Part shown: positions 26,281 through 35,394 of the stretch, piece after piece
Layout: the number at the start of each line of letters is the position of its first letter
Position numbering within the stretch: the stretch's first letter is position 1
The notes under the pieces: model-generated
Seen by the model: the letters and a program-made list of their open reading frames with translations, nothing else
Database searches by the model: none
What the model was told of the DNA's origin: nothing
Program-made: the position numbers and the translations under genes
NCBI RefSeq assembly: GCF_008000995.1
Contig: NZ_CP042828.1
Span: 310,001 to 374,000, forward strand
Direction: 5' to 3'
Length of the DNA: 64,000 nt
Source: Ruania zhangjianzhongii
GTDB taxonomy: Bacteria; Actinomycetota; Actinomycetes; Actinomycetales; Beutenbergiaceae

Positions 26281-27102
26281 ATGGCCTCGGCAAGTGCTGG
26301 CCGGCAGATCTCAGCGCGTAATCGAGCGCGCACGGAGCGCCAGCAGACCATCGCCGACTACGTGCTCGCCAAGGGGGTGGCCACACCCAACGAGCTGACC
26401 GAGGTGGCCGGTGCGAGCCTGATGACCGTGCACCGCGATCTTGATGAGCTCGCCCGCAAGGGGTTGCTGCGCAAGTTTCACGGCGGGGTGTCCGCCCAGC
26501 CGTCCTCGGTGTTCGAGAGCAGCTCGGCGTACCGTCTCAACGTCCAGTCCGAGCACAAGGAAGCGCTCGCCGCAGAGGCGCTCCGGCGGATCGACGCGGG
26601 GATGTCGATCATGCTGGATACCTCGTCCACGAACGTCTTCCTGGCCCGTCTGATCGCTCGCCGGGAACCGATGCAGCTGACGGTGATCACCAACTATCTG
26701 CCGATCCAGCAGACCCTGCGTGGCTGCGAGGGTATCGACCTGATCGTGATCGGCGGTAGGTACAACGCGAACCATGATGCGTTCTTCGGAATGGACGCTG
26801 TCGCGATGGCGGACTCCCTCCGGGTGAACCTCGCTGTGCTCAGTACCTCCGCGATGACCGCGGAGGAGACCTACCACCAGGACCAGGACATCGTCACGAT
26901 GAAGCGGGCGATGATGTCGGCTGCGGACAGCCGCATCCTGTTGATGGATCCGACCAAGATCGAGCGCACTGCCCTGCACCGGCTGGCGCCCGCCGAGGCG
27001 TTCGACGAGCTGCTCCTCACCGATCCCGGCGAGACCGAGTTCGTCCAGGCAGTGAGCGAGCGGGTGGCCACGACGGTGGTTCCACTGACAGGCACGCTGT
27101 GA
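26281..27102 (+). CDS. DeoR-family transcriptional regulator
   Basis: Predicted 273 aa from ATG 26281; an in-frame GTG at 26242 is possible but directly overlaps a TACCGT -10-like hexamer. The DeoR HTH (VATPNELTEVAGASLMTVHRDL) is followed by a DeoRC domain with GMSIMLDTSSTNVFLARL and LIVIGGRYNANHDAFFG. It is co-directional with the SorC gene (75 nt apart), so the XylFGH/GlpD region seems under dual control. Confidence 0.86.
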   Translation: MASASAGRQISARNRARTERQQTIADYVLAKGVATPNELTEVAGASLMTVHRDLDELARKGLLRKFHGGVSAQPSSVFESSSAYRLNVQSEHKEALAAEALRRIDAGMSIMLDTSSTNVFLARLIARREPMQLTVITNYLPIQQTLRGCEGIDLIVIGGRYNANHDAFFGMDAVAMADSLRVNLAVLSTSAMTAEETYHQDQDIVTMKRAMMSAADSRILLMDPTKIERTALHRLAPAEAFDELLLTDPGETEFVQAVSERVATTVVPLTGTL

Positions 27103-27556
27103 CGATGCGGTCGCCCCTGCGGTGCGTCAGAACGCCTGGATGATCTGCTGCGTCAGGTGATTGAATTATCCCACTGATGGGAGCTCATCGTCGTGTCCGG
27201 ATTGATGGTCGGGCTCGCGGCCGATCAGGTACTGCGAGCTCAATCTTGTGCGGATACCGCAGTCCTGGCCGGATTCTTCGCACTTTTCCTGTGAGAGAAC
27301 TATCTGATTTCCGAGGCAGTGGTGGTATAGGCTCACCGTGACGGTGCCGCGCCGGCACCGCTACCCACGATGGAGAACACTGGCGTTGGCTCCTCAGGAC
27401 GTGACCCCCGCCGCGGTCGGCACCGCCCGCCGTCAGGCGTCGAATCACGCGAGCGCAGATCGGGGCAACGTCGACTCCGCACAAGGGCGGTGGCCGTCGG
27501 CGCACTCCGTGCACGAGGCGCCTGATCCAGGCGCACCCACGAGGGAGAGGATGGAA
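27103..27556 (+). other. 454-nt gap, probably leader of the TagC-like gene
   Basis: No supported gene. An open frame runs in from GTG 27338, which follows a TATAGG hexamer, but its product is Arg/Pro-rich with no recognisable domain and would place 73 residues before a Tat signal. I read it as untranslated leader. The stretch 27160-27310 is noticeably less GC-rich than its surroundings and probably carries the promoter. Confidence 0.45.
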
Positions 27557-28669
27557 ATGACGCAACGTTCGACAGGGATGAATCGTCGACAGTTCCTGCG
27601 TGCCGGGAGCGCGGTCCCGCTCGCTGCGGCGGGAGTCGGGGCAGGACAGTCGATGGCCGCCGGGGCCACCTCCCGGCACCCCCGCGGTCCACGCCCCATC
27701 GACGGCGTGATCGATCACTCGTCGCCAGGGACCGCGTTGTTCACCAATCAGTACCTCGCGTCCGTGCGCACCGTGATGCAGTCCTTCGCCGTCGATCCCC
27801 AGGCGGGCCACGTCTACGTCCTGCAGATCGTGCAGGCGAACACCCCGCTCCCCGGCGACGAGCCAGGCGATGAGGCGTACGCACGGCGAACCGAACGGGG
27901 TGACCTGGCGCTGACCAAGCTGGACAGTGCCGGCAACCGGCTGGGCCAGATGTACCTCAAGTTCTTCGGCCATGGCGTGTCGATGGGCTTGGAGCGCGAC
28001 GGCGACCAGGTCCACCTGTGGACCGAGATCGACACCCTCCCGAACGCCGCCGGCGACGGCCGTGGATCCCGGCTCACCCGGTTCCAGTTCTCCGATGGCA
28101 GCGTGCTGGACGCCGAGCGGGATTCGAGCCTGTACCGCCGGGAGCTGATCGCCGGCGCGACCGAGACCACCTGCAATATCGACCCGGTCAACGACCGCCT
28201 GGTGATGCGCTACCTCAAGGACGGAGAGTTTCGGTACGCGCTCTTCGACCTGGACCACGTCAAAGAGGAACGGTCGAGCTACCAGGCCCTGTTCGACGTC
28301 GGAACTCCAGCAGAGGTCGATGGCACCTTCCAGGGCTACGCGAGCCTGGGAGACCACCTCTACATGCTGGTGGGCAACGGCTACAACGACGACAACCCGC
28401 GCCCGCCCGAGGGAACCGGGAACGCCGCGCTGACCACGCTGCGGTGGAGCACCGATGAGGTCGAGGCGCAATCCGATGAGCTCTCCGGACTCGAGCTGTA
28501 CCGACGTGAGCCGGAAGGGCTCACCGTGGCGATCGTGACGCCCGGCCACTCCGGGAACGAGCGCCGGGGTACCGCACGGCTGTACTCCGGCTTCGCGACC
28601 AGCGCGCACGAGAGCTATGACGCAGACCGGCTCTGCAGCATCTTCTATCGAAGCGGCCGCCGGCGCTGA
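27557..28669 (+). CDS. Tat-exported TagC/P68 receptor-binding-like beta-propeller protein
   Basis: Predicted 370 aa. ATG 27557 has AGGGAGAGG upstream and directly precedes a twin-arginine signal peptide (NRRQFLRAG, then a weakly hydrophobic Ala/Gly core). The mature part resembles the P68 RBP/TagC-like beta-propeller family common in streptomycetes: VRTVMQSFAVD, HVYVLQIVQ, GDLALTKLDSAGNRLGQMYL, FFGHGVSMGLE and LWTEID. The family has been linked by name to teichoic-acid biosynthesis (B. subtilis TagC/DinC) and phage receptor binding, but no reaction is established. Location next to glycerophosphodiester uptake hints at a polyol-phosphate wall-polymer connection. Confidence 0.7.
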   Translation: MTQRSTGMNRRQFLRAGSAVPLAAAGVGAGQSMAAGATSRHPRGPRPIDGVIDHSSPGTALFTNQYLASVRTVMQSFAVDPQAGHVYVLQIVQANTPLPGDEPGDEAYARRTERGDLALTKLDSAGNRLGQMYLKFFGHGVSMGLERDGDQVHLWTEIDTLPNAAGDGRGSRLTRFQFSDGSVLDAERDSSLYRRELIAGATETTCNIDPVNDRLVMRYLKDGEFRYALFDLDHVKEERSSYQALFDVGTPAEVDGTFQGYASLGDHLYMLVGNGYNDDNPRPPEGTGNAALTTLRWSTDEVEAQSDELSGLELYRREPEGLTVAIVTPGHSGNERRGTARLYSGFATSAHESYDADRLCSIFYRSGRRR

Positions 28670-28689
28670 GCTGTGACCGCACCGCTGTC

Positions 28690-28732
28690 GGATGCCTCGA
28701 GCTCGCGTCAGTCTGGCGAGCCCGAGGCATCC
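28690..28732. terminator. Bidirectional terminator hairpin
   Basis: GGATGCCTCGAGCTCGC (28690-28706) pairs with 28716-28732 at 16 of 17 positions around a 9-nt loop. It lies between the convergent TagC-like and GDPD genes. Confidence 0.75.
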
Positions 28733-28742
28733 AACAGGTGGG

Positions 28743-29456
28743 TCAGTTCGTCGGGACGAGGCCCTCAGCGGTCACCCGGAACCCTGCCGCACCGACGATC
28801 CGGGGATCGTCGGCGGTGAACCCGTCGGCGCCGAGCTCGACCGCCCGGCGCACCTGATCGGGAGTATCGATCGGCCACACGTCCACGCGGAATCCGCGCT
28901 CGTGTGCGGTCTGCACGAACTCCGGATCCACTCCGGCGATCCCGACCAGCACTCGACGGGCACCGAGCCCAGCCGCGCGGTCCAGCAGCTCGACCGACGA
29001 CTCCTTGCTGATCAGCCCGACGCACACCTCGGGAAGCAGCGTGGCCAACCGGGCGACGTTCTCAGTGTCGAACGAGGTCGGTGCCAGTCGCGCGACGTCC
29101 TCCGGACGGTCCCGAAGGATGTCCATCATCGGGTCGATCGCCTTCGGGTCCTTGATCTCGACCTGCAGCGAGCCGGTGGTGGCCTCGAGCACCTCGGCGA
29201 ATGTCGGGATACGCGCCCCGTCTCCGGCGTCCAGCGCCCGGATCTGCTCGAGGGTGAACTCGCCGACCGCGCCGGTGCCGTTCGTCGTCCGGTCGACAGT
29301 GGCGTCGTGGATCACCACGACCTGCCCGTCGCTGGTCGCGCGCAGATCCAGCTCCAACTCGTTGACGCCGATCTCCAGGGCCCGAAGGAACGAGCCGATG
29401 GTGTTCTCCGCGACCAGATCGCTTGCGCCACGATGGCCCGCGACGTAGGTGTTCAC
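28743..29456 (-). CDS. Glycerophosphodiester phosphodiesterase (GDPD/UgpQ-like)
   Basis: Predicted 237 aa from GTG 29456 (GGAG five bases upstream); an alternative GTG at 29516 would overlap the SBP stop. Catalytic GDPD motifs are intact: AGHRGASDLVAENT, ELELDLRATSDGQVVVIHD and EIKDP. No signal peptide, so it acts in the cytosol like UgpQ, splitting imported glycerophosphodiesters into glycerol 3-phosphate and an alcohol. It is the last gene of the Ugp-type operon; the GlpD-like enzyme at 19944 would use the product. Confidence 0.87.
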   Translation of the reverse strand: MNTYVAGHRGASDLVAENTIGSFLRALEIGVNELELDLRATSDGQVVVIHDATVDRTTNGTGAVGEFTLEQIRALDAGDGARIPTFAEVLEATTGSLQVEIKDPKAIDPMMDILRDRPEDVARLAPTSFDTENVARLATLLPEVCVGLISKESSVELLDRAAGLGARRVLVGIAGVDPEFVQTAHERGFRVDVWPIDTPDQVRRAVELGADGFTADDPRIVGAAGFRVTAEGLVPTN

Positions 29457-29503
29457 ATGTACTCCGGTAGGTAGGGGTGGATCTCCGGCGGTGTAGGCCA
29501 GGC

Positions 29504-30874
29504 TCAGCCGTACCACTCCTCGTAGCTGTCCTGGATCTGCTCGGCGCCGTCGCGCAGTTCATCGGCGACCCCGCTGAAGACGGTCTCCACGTCCTTGCTC
29601 CGGTCGGACAGGATCTCCTGGATGCCACCGATGATCGTGCCTGTGCTGTTCGGCACGAAGGTGCGCACCGCGTCAGTCGGCTCAGCCAGCTCGAGCTGGT
29701 CGGCGGCAGCGGAGAAGTTCGGGTCCTCGGCGAGGACCTCGGCGAGCTCGGGTTCATCGGCCGCCGCTGTGATCACCGGCAGGTACCCGGTGCCAAGGGT
29801 CCACGCGGCAGCGTTCTCCGGGCTGCCGAGGAACTTCAGCACCTGGAATGCGGCGTCCTTGCGCTCCTGCGGGACACCCTTGAGCATCGACCAGCCGTTC
29901 CCGCCGGTCGGCACTCCGGTGGTGACCTGCTCGGGCAGGTAGGCGGCGCCCACCTCGAAGTCGGACGCTTCGTAGAGGCCGCGCAGGGACGCGGTCGATC
30001 CCACCGTGGTAGCGACCACGCCGGCACTGAAGTCGGTGGTCGGGCTCTGCGCCAGATAACCGAACTCGTCCTCGAAGATGAACTCCTGCGCCCAGGTACC
30101 GGCATCGATAGCGCCCTGCTGGTCGATCTGGATATCCAGACCGTCGGAGATCCGTCCGCCGAACTGCCAGACCATCGCCATGAACTGCCAGTCGTCGCCG
30201 GGGTTGAACGCGTGCGCGGACATCGGTTTGCCCGATACCTGCAGCTTCTTGATCTCCGGAGCCCACTCCTTCAGCTCGTCCCAGGTCTCCGGGCCACGGT
30301 CGGGCAGGCCCGCCTCGGCGAAAGCGTCCTTGTTGTAGTACATCAACGGTGTGGACCGGCCGTAGGAGAGCCAGTAGGTGCTGTCGTTCACGACGCCCTC
30401 GCTGTACAGCTGCTGCTGGTACATCGAGCCGTTGAACTCGTCGTCGAAGTAGTCGTCCAGCGGCTCGAGCACGTCGTTGAGGAGGAACCGACCCCACCAG
30501 GTGTCGGCGAACATCACGATGTCCGGCACGCTCTTCGCCTGCAGAGCAGCGGTCAGCTTCGGGCCGGACTCCTCATAGCTCCCCTGGTACTGGACTTCGG
30601 CGTAGATGTCTTCCTGCGAGTCGTTGAACTTGGTGATCAGTTCCTGGATCAGTTCGCCGTTCCCGCCGCCCATCGCGCTCCACATGACGACGTTCTGCTC
30701 GCGGCCGGCGTACTTCGAGGGCGCGTTGAAGTCGACCTGGCCGAGTTCGGCGTTCTCGCTGGTCGCACCGCCGGCGCAGGAGGCGAGGAACGGCAGGGTC
30801 AGGCCGGCGGCGCCGAGGCCGAGGAAGGCCCGTCGGCTGGGCACGAGCAGCTGTCGTGAGTTCGGGGAGTTCAT
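29504..30874 (-). CDS. Glycerol-3-phosphate/glycerophosphodiester-binding lipoprotein (UgpB-like)
   Basis: Predicted 456 aa. The signal is an unusual twin-arginine/lipoprotein hybrid, PSRRAFLGLGAAGLTLPFLASC, with lipid-modified Cys33. The extracellular solute-binding family 1 body includes VVMWSAMGGGNGELIQELI, PDIVMFADTWWGRFLL and YGRSTPLMYYNKDAF, patterns seen in UgpB. GDPD downstream and UgpE/A-like permeases upstream support that substrate class. Sugar-binding relatives share the fold, so ligand assignment is context-based. Confidence 0.82.
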   Translation of the reverse strand: MNSPNSRQLLVPSRRAFLGLGAAGLTLPFLASCAGGATSENAELGQVDFNAPSKYAGREQNVVMWSAMGGGNGELIQELITKFNDSQEDIYAEVQYQGSYEESGPKLTAALQAKSVPDIVMFADTWWGRFLLNDVLEPLDDYFDDEFNGSMYQQQLYSEGVVNDSTYWLSYGRSTPLMYYNKDAFAEAGLPDRGPETWDELKEWAPEIKKLQVSGKPMSAHAFNPGDDWQFMAMVWQFGGRISDGLDIQIDQQGAIDAGTWAQEFIFEDEFGYLAQSPTTDFSAGVVATTVGSTASLRGLYEASDFEVGAAYLPEQVTTGVPTGGNGWSMLKGVPQERKDAAFQVLKFLGSPENAAAWTLGTGYLPVITAAADEPELAEVLAEDPNFSAAADQLELAEPTDAVRTFVPNSTGTIIGGIQEILSDRSKDVETVFSGVADELRDGAEQIQDSYEEWYG

Positions 30875-30927
30875 GGGTGATCCTTTCGGGGCGGGGGTGA
30901 AGGGACTGCGAGTGGATTCCGGTGCGG

Positions 30928-31845
30928 TCAGCCTTTGACCGCTCCGGCGGTCAGGCCACGGGCGATGTGGCGTTGGGTGAAGAGGAACAGGACGAGCATC
31001 GGAACGGCGACGATCACCGTGCCGGCCATGATGGCGCCCCAGCTCTGGTAGCCCTCGGTGGAGCGCAGGTAGAGCAGACCGATCGGCAGGGTGCGCATCT
31101 CCACGGTGTTGGTGACGATCAGCGGCCAGATGAAGTCGTTCCACATGTCCACCACGGCGATGACGCCGACGGTGACCAGCATCGGCTTGCACATCGGCAG
31201 GACCACCTGGAAGAGCATGCGGAGGTGACCTGCGCCGTCGACCTTGGCTGCCTCGTTGATCTCCTTGGGCAAGGTCATCATGTACTGCCGGAGCAGGAAC
31301 ATCCCGAAGATGGAACCGGCACTGGGCAGGATCAGACCCATATAGGTGTTGATCCAGCCGAGGTTGGCGACGGTGATGTAGTTGACGATCAGGGTCACGT
31401 TGTTCGGCACCATCAGCGAACCCAGCATGAACAGGAAGAGCAGGTTCTTCAGCGGGAACCGCAGGTGGGTGAACGCGTAGGCGGTAAACGTCGCGTTCAG
31501 CAGCTTCAAGGTGGCGCCCACGGCGGTCACGATCAGTGAGTTCACCAGGAAGTGGTCGAACGGCGCCGCCTGCCAGGCGTCACGGAAGTTCTCCAGGATC
31601 ATCGGCCAGGGGAACCAGTCCGGGGGGTACTGGTAGATCGAACCGTTGTCCTTGACCGCGGAGGAGAACAGCCAGTAGATCGGCACCAGGAAGGTGGCGG
31701 CGGCGACGGTGAGAGCGACGTAGAGCAGGATCTTGCGCAGCGTCGAGTCGCGCATCGGCCCACCCTTTTTGCGCCGCGGGGCCGGTGTCGAGCCACCAGT
31801 GGCCGAGGACTTCGCATCGGTATGCGTCTGGGTGTCTGCGCTCAT
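30928..31845 (-). CDS. ABC permease, UgpE/MalG type
   Basis: Predicted 305 aa with six TM helices after a Lys/Arg-rich tail. EAA loop NEAAKVDGAGHLRMLFQVVLP and C-terminus TQRHIARGLTAGAVKG are canonical. ATG 31845 overlaps the preceding permease stop (ATGA). It functions with the 31842-32801 product; no ATPase gene accompanies them. Confidence 0.87.
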   Translation of the reverse strand: MSADTQTHTDAKSSATGGSTPAPRRKKGGPMRDSTLRKILLYVALTVAAATFLVPIYWLFSSAVKDNGSIYQYPPDWFPWPMILENFRDAWQAAPFDHFLVNSLIVTAVGATLKLLNATFTAYAFTHLRFPLKNLLFLFMLGSLMVPNNVTLIVNYITVANLGWINTYMGLILPSAGSIFGMFLLRQYMMTLPKEINEAAKVDGAGHLRMLFQVVLPMCKPMLVTVGVIAVVDMWNDFIWPLIVTNTVEMRTLPIGLLYLRSTEGYQSWGAIMAGTVIVAVPMLVLFLFTQRHIARGLTAGAVKG

Positions 31846-32801
31846 TGGTAGTGCACCTTGCGTTGTGAGTAGAAGTTCTGCACAGCGGTGAGGGCTAGCA
31901 GGATGAAGAAGAGGAGTACTGCAGCAGCCGCAGCGCCACCCGCGTCGCCGCCCTTGAACGCCCGCTCGTAGACGAACCAGGAGAGCGTGGTGGTGGCGTT
32001 TCCGGGACCGCCGTTGGTCATCACCGCGATCAGGTCGTAGGCCTGGAAGGTGCCGATGATGGTGATCACCATGACGAAGAACGTCACCGGCGAGAGCAGC
32101 GGGAGGGTGATCCTGCGGAAGATCGTCCACCGGCCGGCGCCGTCGATCCGGGCAGCCTCCTCGTACTCCTCTGGCAGACCCTGGAGGCCGGCGAGGTAGA
32201 CGATGGCGACAAATCCGCACCCCTTCCACAGGTAGGCGATGATCAGCGCGGGCATCGCCCATTCGGCGCTGGTGGTCCAGCTCGGTGAGGTGGCGCCGAA
32301 GAGCGAGAAGACCACCCGGGACAGGCCGTAGTTCGGGTCGAAGATGAACAGCCACAGTGTGGCGACCGCAGCACCGCTGATCACGTACGGGGCGAAGGCT
32401 GCCGTGCGCACGATGCCGCGTAGCCTCAGCTTCTGGTTGACCAGCACGGCCAGTGCCAGGCCGATGGTGACACTACCGATCACCACCGAACCGCCGAACA
32501 CCAGGGTGTTCAGCAGGACAGTGTGGAAGCCCGGGCTGGTGAACAGGTCGATGTAGTTCTGCAGGCCGATGAACACCGGGGATCCGGAGATCATGTTCCA
32601 CCGGGTCAGGGACAGCCAGGCGTTGTACAGCACTGGCCAGTACTCGAACGTCAGCACCAGGGCGATGTTCGGCAGGATCAGCAGTGCGAACAGTCCGTAC
32701 TCGCGCAGGTTCCGTTTCCTGCGTCCGCGGCGCCGGCTGAGGGAGTCCGGGGCTGCCCGCTCCGGTGGTCGGGGCGCGGAGATCACGTCTTGGTGAGCCA
32801 A
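31842..32801 (-). CDS. ABC permease, UgpA/MalF type
   Basis: Predicted 319 aa, six TM helices. EAA loop EEAARIDGAGRWTIFRRITLP at about residues 215-235. AAGGAAGG precedes the ATG. First gene of the operon ugpA-like, ugpE-like, ugpB-like, GDPD. A 17-bp-spaced promoter lies about 60-100 nt upstream. Confidence 0.87.
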   Translation of the reverse strand: MAHQDVISAPRPPERAAPDSLSRRRGRRKRNLREYGLFALLILPNIALVLTFEYWPVLYNAWLSLTRWNMISGSPVFIGLQNYIDLFTSPGFHTVLLNTLVFGGSVVIGSVTIGLALAVLVNQKLRLRGIVRTAAFAPYVISGAAVATLWLFIFDPNYGLSRVVFSLFGATSPSWTTSAEWAMPALIIAYLWKGCGFVAIVYLAGLQGLPEEYEEAARIDGAGRWTIFRRITLPLLSPVTFFVMVITIIGTFQAYDLIAVMTNGGPGNATTTLSWFVYERAFKGGDAGGAAAAAVLLFFILLALTAVQNFYSQRKVHYQ

Positions 32802-33203
32802 CGAATCTGCCTTCCTTGCAGCGATCGATTCCGTCGTCGTCAGTGGGGACGGTTGGTGAACTCTATCTACGGAGAGTGATCAATACAAGATATCTATCAC
32901 AGACTTGAGGGGGCTGTCGACACCGGATCGATGGCTGAAATATTAAGGAATGAGAGGGGCTCTGGGTACCCGCCCGGGGCGTCGTTGCCGATGGGCGGAG
33001 ACGGCGGTCTTGCGTCCATCCTGTTCAAGTGATAGAAAATTCGCACACTGTCAGACGGTGTAGGTACTGACCCGCTGCGGAGGCTCCGGCCCTGCTGCCG
33101 AGCTCCCGGCGAGGGGAGGGCGCATGGCACGGCCGCGGTGGCGCACCGTGCCGGCACCGCCGGCGTCTTGACACCTGCATTTCTTGGTCGAGGAGGAACG
33201 GAC
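32802..33203. other. 402-nt divergent regulatory region between Ugp-like and EryI-like operons
   Basis: No gene is supported. The region is AT-richer than its surroundings, especially 32855-32905 and 33015-33045. It carries the Ugp-side promoter and two inverted copies of the octamer GTGATAGA: at 33029-33036 on the top strand, and at 32893-32900 on the bottom strand. These could bind one regulator for both operons. Confidence 0.5.
32860..32900 (-). promoter_or_regulatory. Promoter of the Ugp-like operon with flanking GTGAT/ATCAC arms
   Basis: On the bottom strand, -35 TTGTAT (32888-32883) and -10 TAGAGT (32865-32860) are separated by exactly 17 bp. GTGAT (32876-32880) and ATCAC (32896-32900) form an inverted pair bracketing the -35 box, a repressor-like placement. 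Confidence 0.5.
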
Positions 33204-33671
33204 ATGGGCTGGAACCTGCTGGTCGGGTCGGACGGCGCCGGATTCGGATACAAGGAAGCGATCAAGCGCGACCTGGAGGCCCATCCGCTCGTCGACTCCG
33301 TGGTGGACGTCGGCGTCGGCGATGTCGATGAGGCGACCAACTATCCCTCGGTCGCGATCGAGGCCGGCGAGCGCATCGCAGCGGGGAAGGCCGATCGGGC
33401 GATCCTCATCTGTGGCACCGGTCTCGGCGTGGCGATCTCTGCGAACAAGGTCAAGGGCATCCGTGCCGTCACGGCACATGACATCTACTCGGTGCGGCGA
33501 TCGATTCTCTCCAACGACGCGCAGGTCCTCTGCCTCGGTGAGCGGGTGATCGGCCTCGAGCACGCCCGGATGCTCGTCGACGAGTGGATCCCACTGACCT
33601 TCGACCCGAGCTCCACCTCCGCGCCGAAGGTGGCCGAGATCCGCGCGCACGAGGAGCAGAACTCTGCCTAG
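33204..33671 (+). CDS. RpiB-family isomerase, EryI (tetrulose-4-phosphate) type
   Basis: Predicted 155 aa; ATG 33204 follows GAGGAGGAA. LacAB_rpiB fold with active-site Cys70 in ILICGTGLGVAISANKV. The following segment HDIYSVRRSILSNDAQVLCLG resembles EryI/D-erythrulose-4-phosphate isomerases (TYSxxRxxLSNxAQ) more than classical ribose-5-phosphate isomerase B (EPYSAQLSRxHNDTN). The enzyme would interconvert a ketotetrose/pentose phosphate and its aldose. It starts a run of five co-directional phosphate-metabolising genes. Confidence 0.8.
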   Translation: MGWNLLVGSDGAGFGYKEAIKRDLEAHPLVDSVVDVGVGDVDEATNYPSVAIEAGERIAAGKADRAILICGTGLGVAISANKVKGIRAVTAHDIYSVRRSILSNDAQVLCLGERVIGLEHARMLVDEWIPLTFDPSSTSAPKVAEIRAHEEQNSA

Positions 33672-33722
33672 GAGCCGGTGCGGGGGAGATGCTCGGACGA
33701 GGCATGGCGAAGGTAGAGGAAC

Positions 33723-34553
33723 GTGGAGTACCTGACGGATACGGCACCGGCGTTGGACCGCACGCAGATCAGTGCGCTGCTAGAGCTGGCAGTGGACACC
33801 GCCCAGCGTGCTGGCTCGATCGCCGAGCAGAGTCGCCGCCGCGGGGTGGACGTCGCAGCGACGAAGGCTAACGACCTGGACATCGTGACCCGGGCCGACC
33901 TCGACGCCGAGACGCTGATCAAGGAGACGATCCTGGCCCAGCGTCCTGAGGACGGCTTCCTCGGTGAGGAAACCGACGAGGTTCTCGGCAGCGACGGTCT
34001 CACCTGGCTCGTCGACCCGATCGACGGCACGGTGAACTACCTGTACGCCGAGCCCAGCTACGCCGTGTCGATCGCCGCCTACCTGGGCAGCGTGCCGGTG
34101 GTGGGCGTGGTGTACAGCCCGGCTCTGGACGAGCTCTGGTCGGCCAGCCATGGTGGTGGCGCCAGCCTGAACGGGGTCGGATTCCGGACTCGCCGGTCAG
34201 CTTCTCCTGCTCAGCCGTTGCTGGGCACGGTCTTCGACTACACCCCCGAACTGCGCGGCCGGCAGCTGCAACGCCTCGCGGACGCTGCGCAGGTGATCCG
34301 GGACGTACGGGTGTCCGGATCGACCGCGCTGGACCTGTGCCGGGTAGCAGCCGGGCGTCTCGACGTGTTCTGCACCGACAGCGTGCACTGGTGGGATGTT
34401 GCTGCCGGGGTACTGATCGCCCGAGAGGCCGGTTGCCGGACCTGGGCCCGCCAAGATCCCGAGAGCGGACGGGTGCACTGCGTGGTCAGCAACCCCGCGG
34501 TGTCGGAGCAGCTGGTCTCTTCTTTAGGCTACGCAGTAGTGCCGGCGCACTAG
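33723..34553 (+). CDS. Inositol-monophosphatase-family phosphatase
   Basis: Predicted 276 aa from GTG 33723 (AGAGGAA upstream). Metal-binding motifs are complete: FLGEETDEV, WLVDPIDGTVNYLY and HWWDVAAGVLIAREAGC. The family dephosphorylates inositol phosphates, histidinol phosphate, PAP or sugar phosphates with Mg2+. The exact substrate is open; the polyol-phosphate setting favours a sugar or polyol phosphate. Confidence 0.85.
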   Translation: MEYLTDTAPALDRTQISALLELAVDTAQRAGSIAEQSRRRGVDVAATKANDLDIVTRADLDAETLIKETILAQRPEDGFLGEETDEVLGSDGLTWLVDPIDGTVNYLYAEPSYAVSIAAYLGSVPVVGVVYSPALDELWSASHGGGASLNGVGFRTRRSASPAQPLLGTVFDYTPELRGRQLQRLADAAQVIRDVRVSGSTALDLCRVAAGRLDVFCTDSVHWWDVAAGVLIAREAGCRTWARQDPESGRVHCVVSNPAVSEQLVSSLGYAVVPAH

Positions 34554-34587
34554 CAGGCGCTGGGTCCAGCTACACGGGAGCGAAGAG

Positions 34588-35394
34588 ATGAAGATCCTGT
34601 TTATCGGTGACATCGTCGGGCAGCCGGGTGTCGACCTGGTCGTCGCCCAGGTGCAGGCGCTCCGGGACCGGTACGGCGCCGACGCTGTGGTGGCCAACGG
34701 GGAGAACATGAACCTGTCCGGACCGCATCCGCCCACCGGTTTCGGCATGCTGCCGGCCCAGATCGAGGCGCTGCTGGGGGCGGGGGTGGACGTGATCACC
34801 TCGGGCAACCACGCCTGGGACGGTCCGGAGTGCGCAGAGGCGTTGATGCACCCCCGGGTGCTGCGCCCGCTGAACGCGCCCGACCGCTGGTACGGGCGCG
34901 GGGTGATCAGTATCCCGGTGGCCGGGCAGACGGTGACGGTGGTCAACGTGGCCGACGAGTCGGCGATCCCCGAAGTCTCCCCGGCTTATGCCGCGTTCGC
35001 CGCACTGGACCTCCCCGCCGGTCCGGTGATCGTGGACTACCACGGGGACCTCGTCGGCCGGAAGTTCGGTTTCGCCTTCGCCGTGGACGGCAAGGCGTCG
35101 GCGGTGTTGGGCACCCATACGCACGAGCCCACCGTGCAGGCGCACCGGCTGCCGCAGGGCACCGGGTTCGTGGCCGAGGTGGGCATGACCGGTCCGCTCG
35201 GAGGTGTGCTCGGCAGCGAGCCGGGGTACTTCGCCGCCCTGGCCAGGGGTCATGACCAGGCGGACCTGCCGTCCGCCGGACTCGCTGACGGCCCGGTGGT
35301 CCTCGGTGCCGTCCTGCTCGATCTCGACGACGCCGGCTCGGCGCGCGAGATTCGCCGGATCGGTGTGGAGCACGACTACGCGATGACCATCTGA
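34588..35394 (+). CDS. YmdB-family metallophosphoesterase
   Basis: Predicted 268 aa. Family motifs: MKILFIGDIVGQPG, NGENMNLSGPHPPTGFG, SGNHAWDG, and the C-terminal GTHTHEPTVQAHRLPQGTGF-VAEVGMTGP. B. subtilis YmdB is a dinuclear-metal cyclic-nucleotide phosphodiesterase that affects biofilm choice. Motor ligands Asp/Glu/Asn/His of the family are retained. In this operon it might hydrolyse a cyclic or diester phosphate of the imported compounds (inference). Confidence 0.83.
   Translation: MKILFIGDIVGQPGVDLVVAQVQALRDRYGADAVVANGENMNLSGPHPPTGFGMLPAQIEALLGAGVDVITSGNHAWDGPECAEALMHPRVLRPLNAPDRWYGRGVISIPVAGQTVTVVNVADESAIPEVSPAYAAFAALDLPAGPVIVDYHGDLVGRKFGFAFAVDGKASAVLGTHTHEPTVQAHRLPQGTGFVAEVGMTGPLGGVLGSEPGYFAALARGHDQADLPSAGLADGPVVLGAVLLDLDDAGSAREIRRIGVEHDYAMTI

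Noticed and set aside
27338-27556. N-terminal extension of the TagC-like protein from GTG 27338
   Set aside because: It would bury the twin-arginine signal behind 73 residues. A good SD precedes ATG 27557, and the extension has no coding character.
27185-28609. Minus-strand 474-codon frame opposite the TagC-like gene
   Set aside because: The plus-strand frame carries a Tat signal and family motifs. The minus-strand product shows none.
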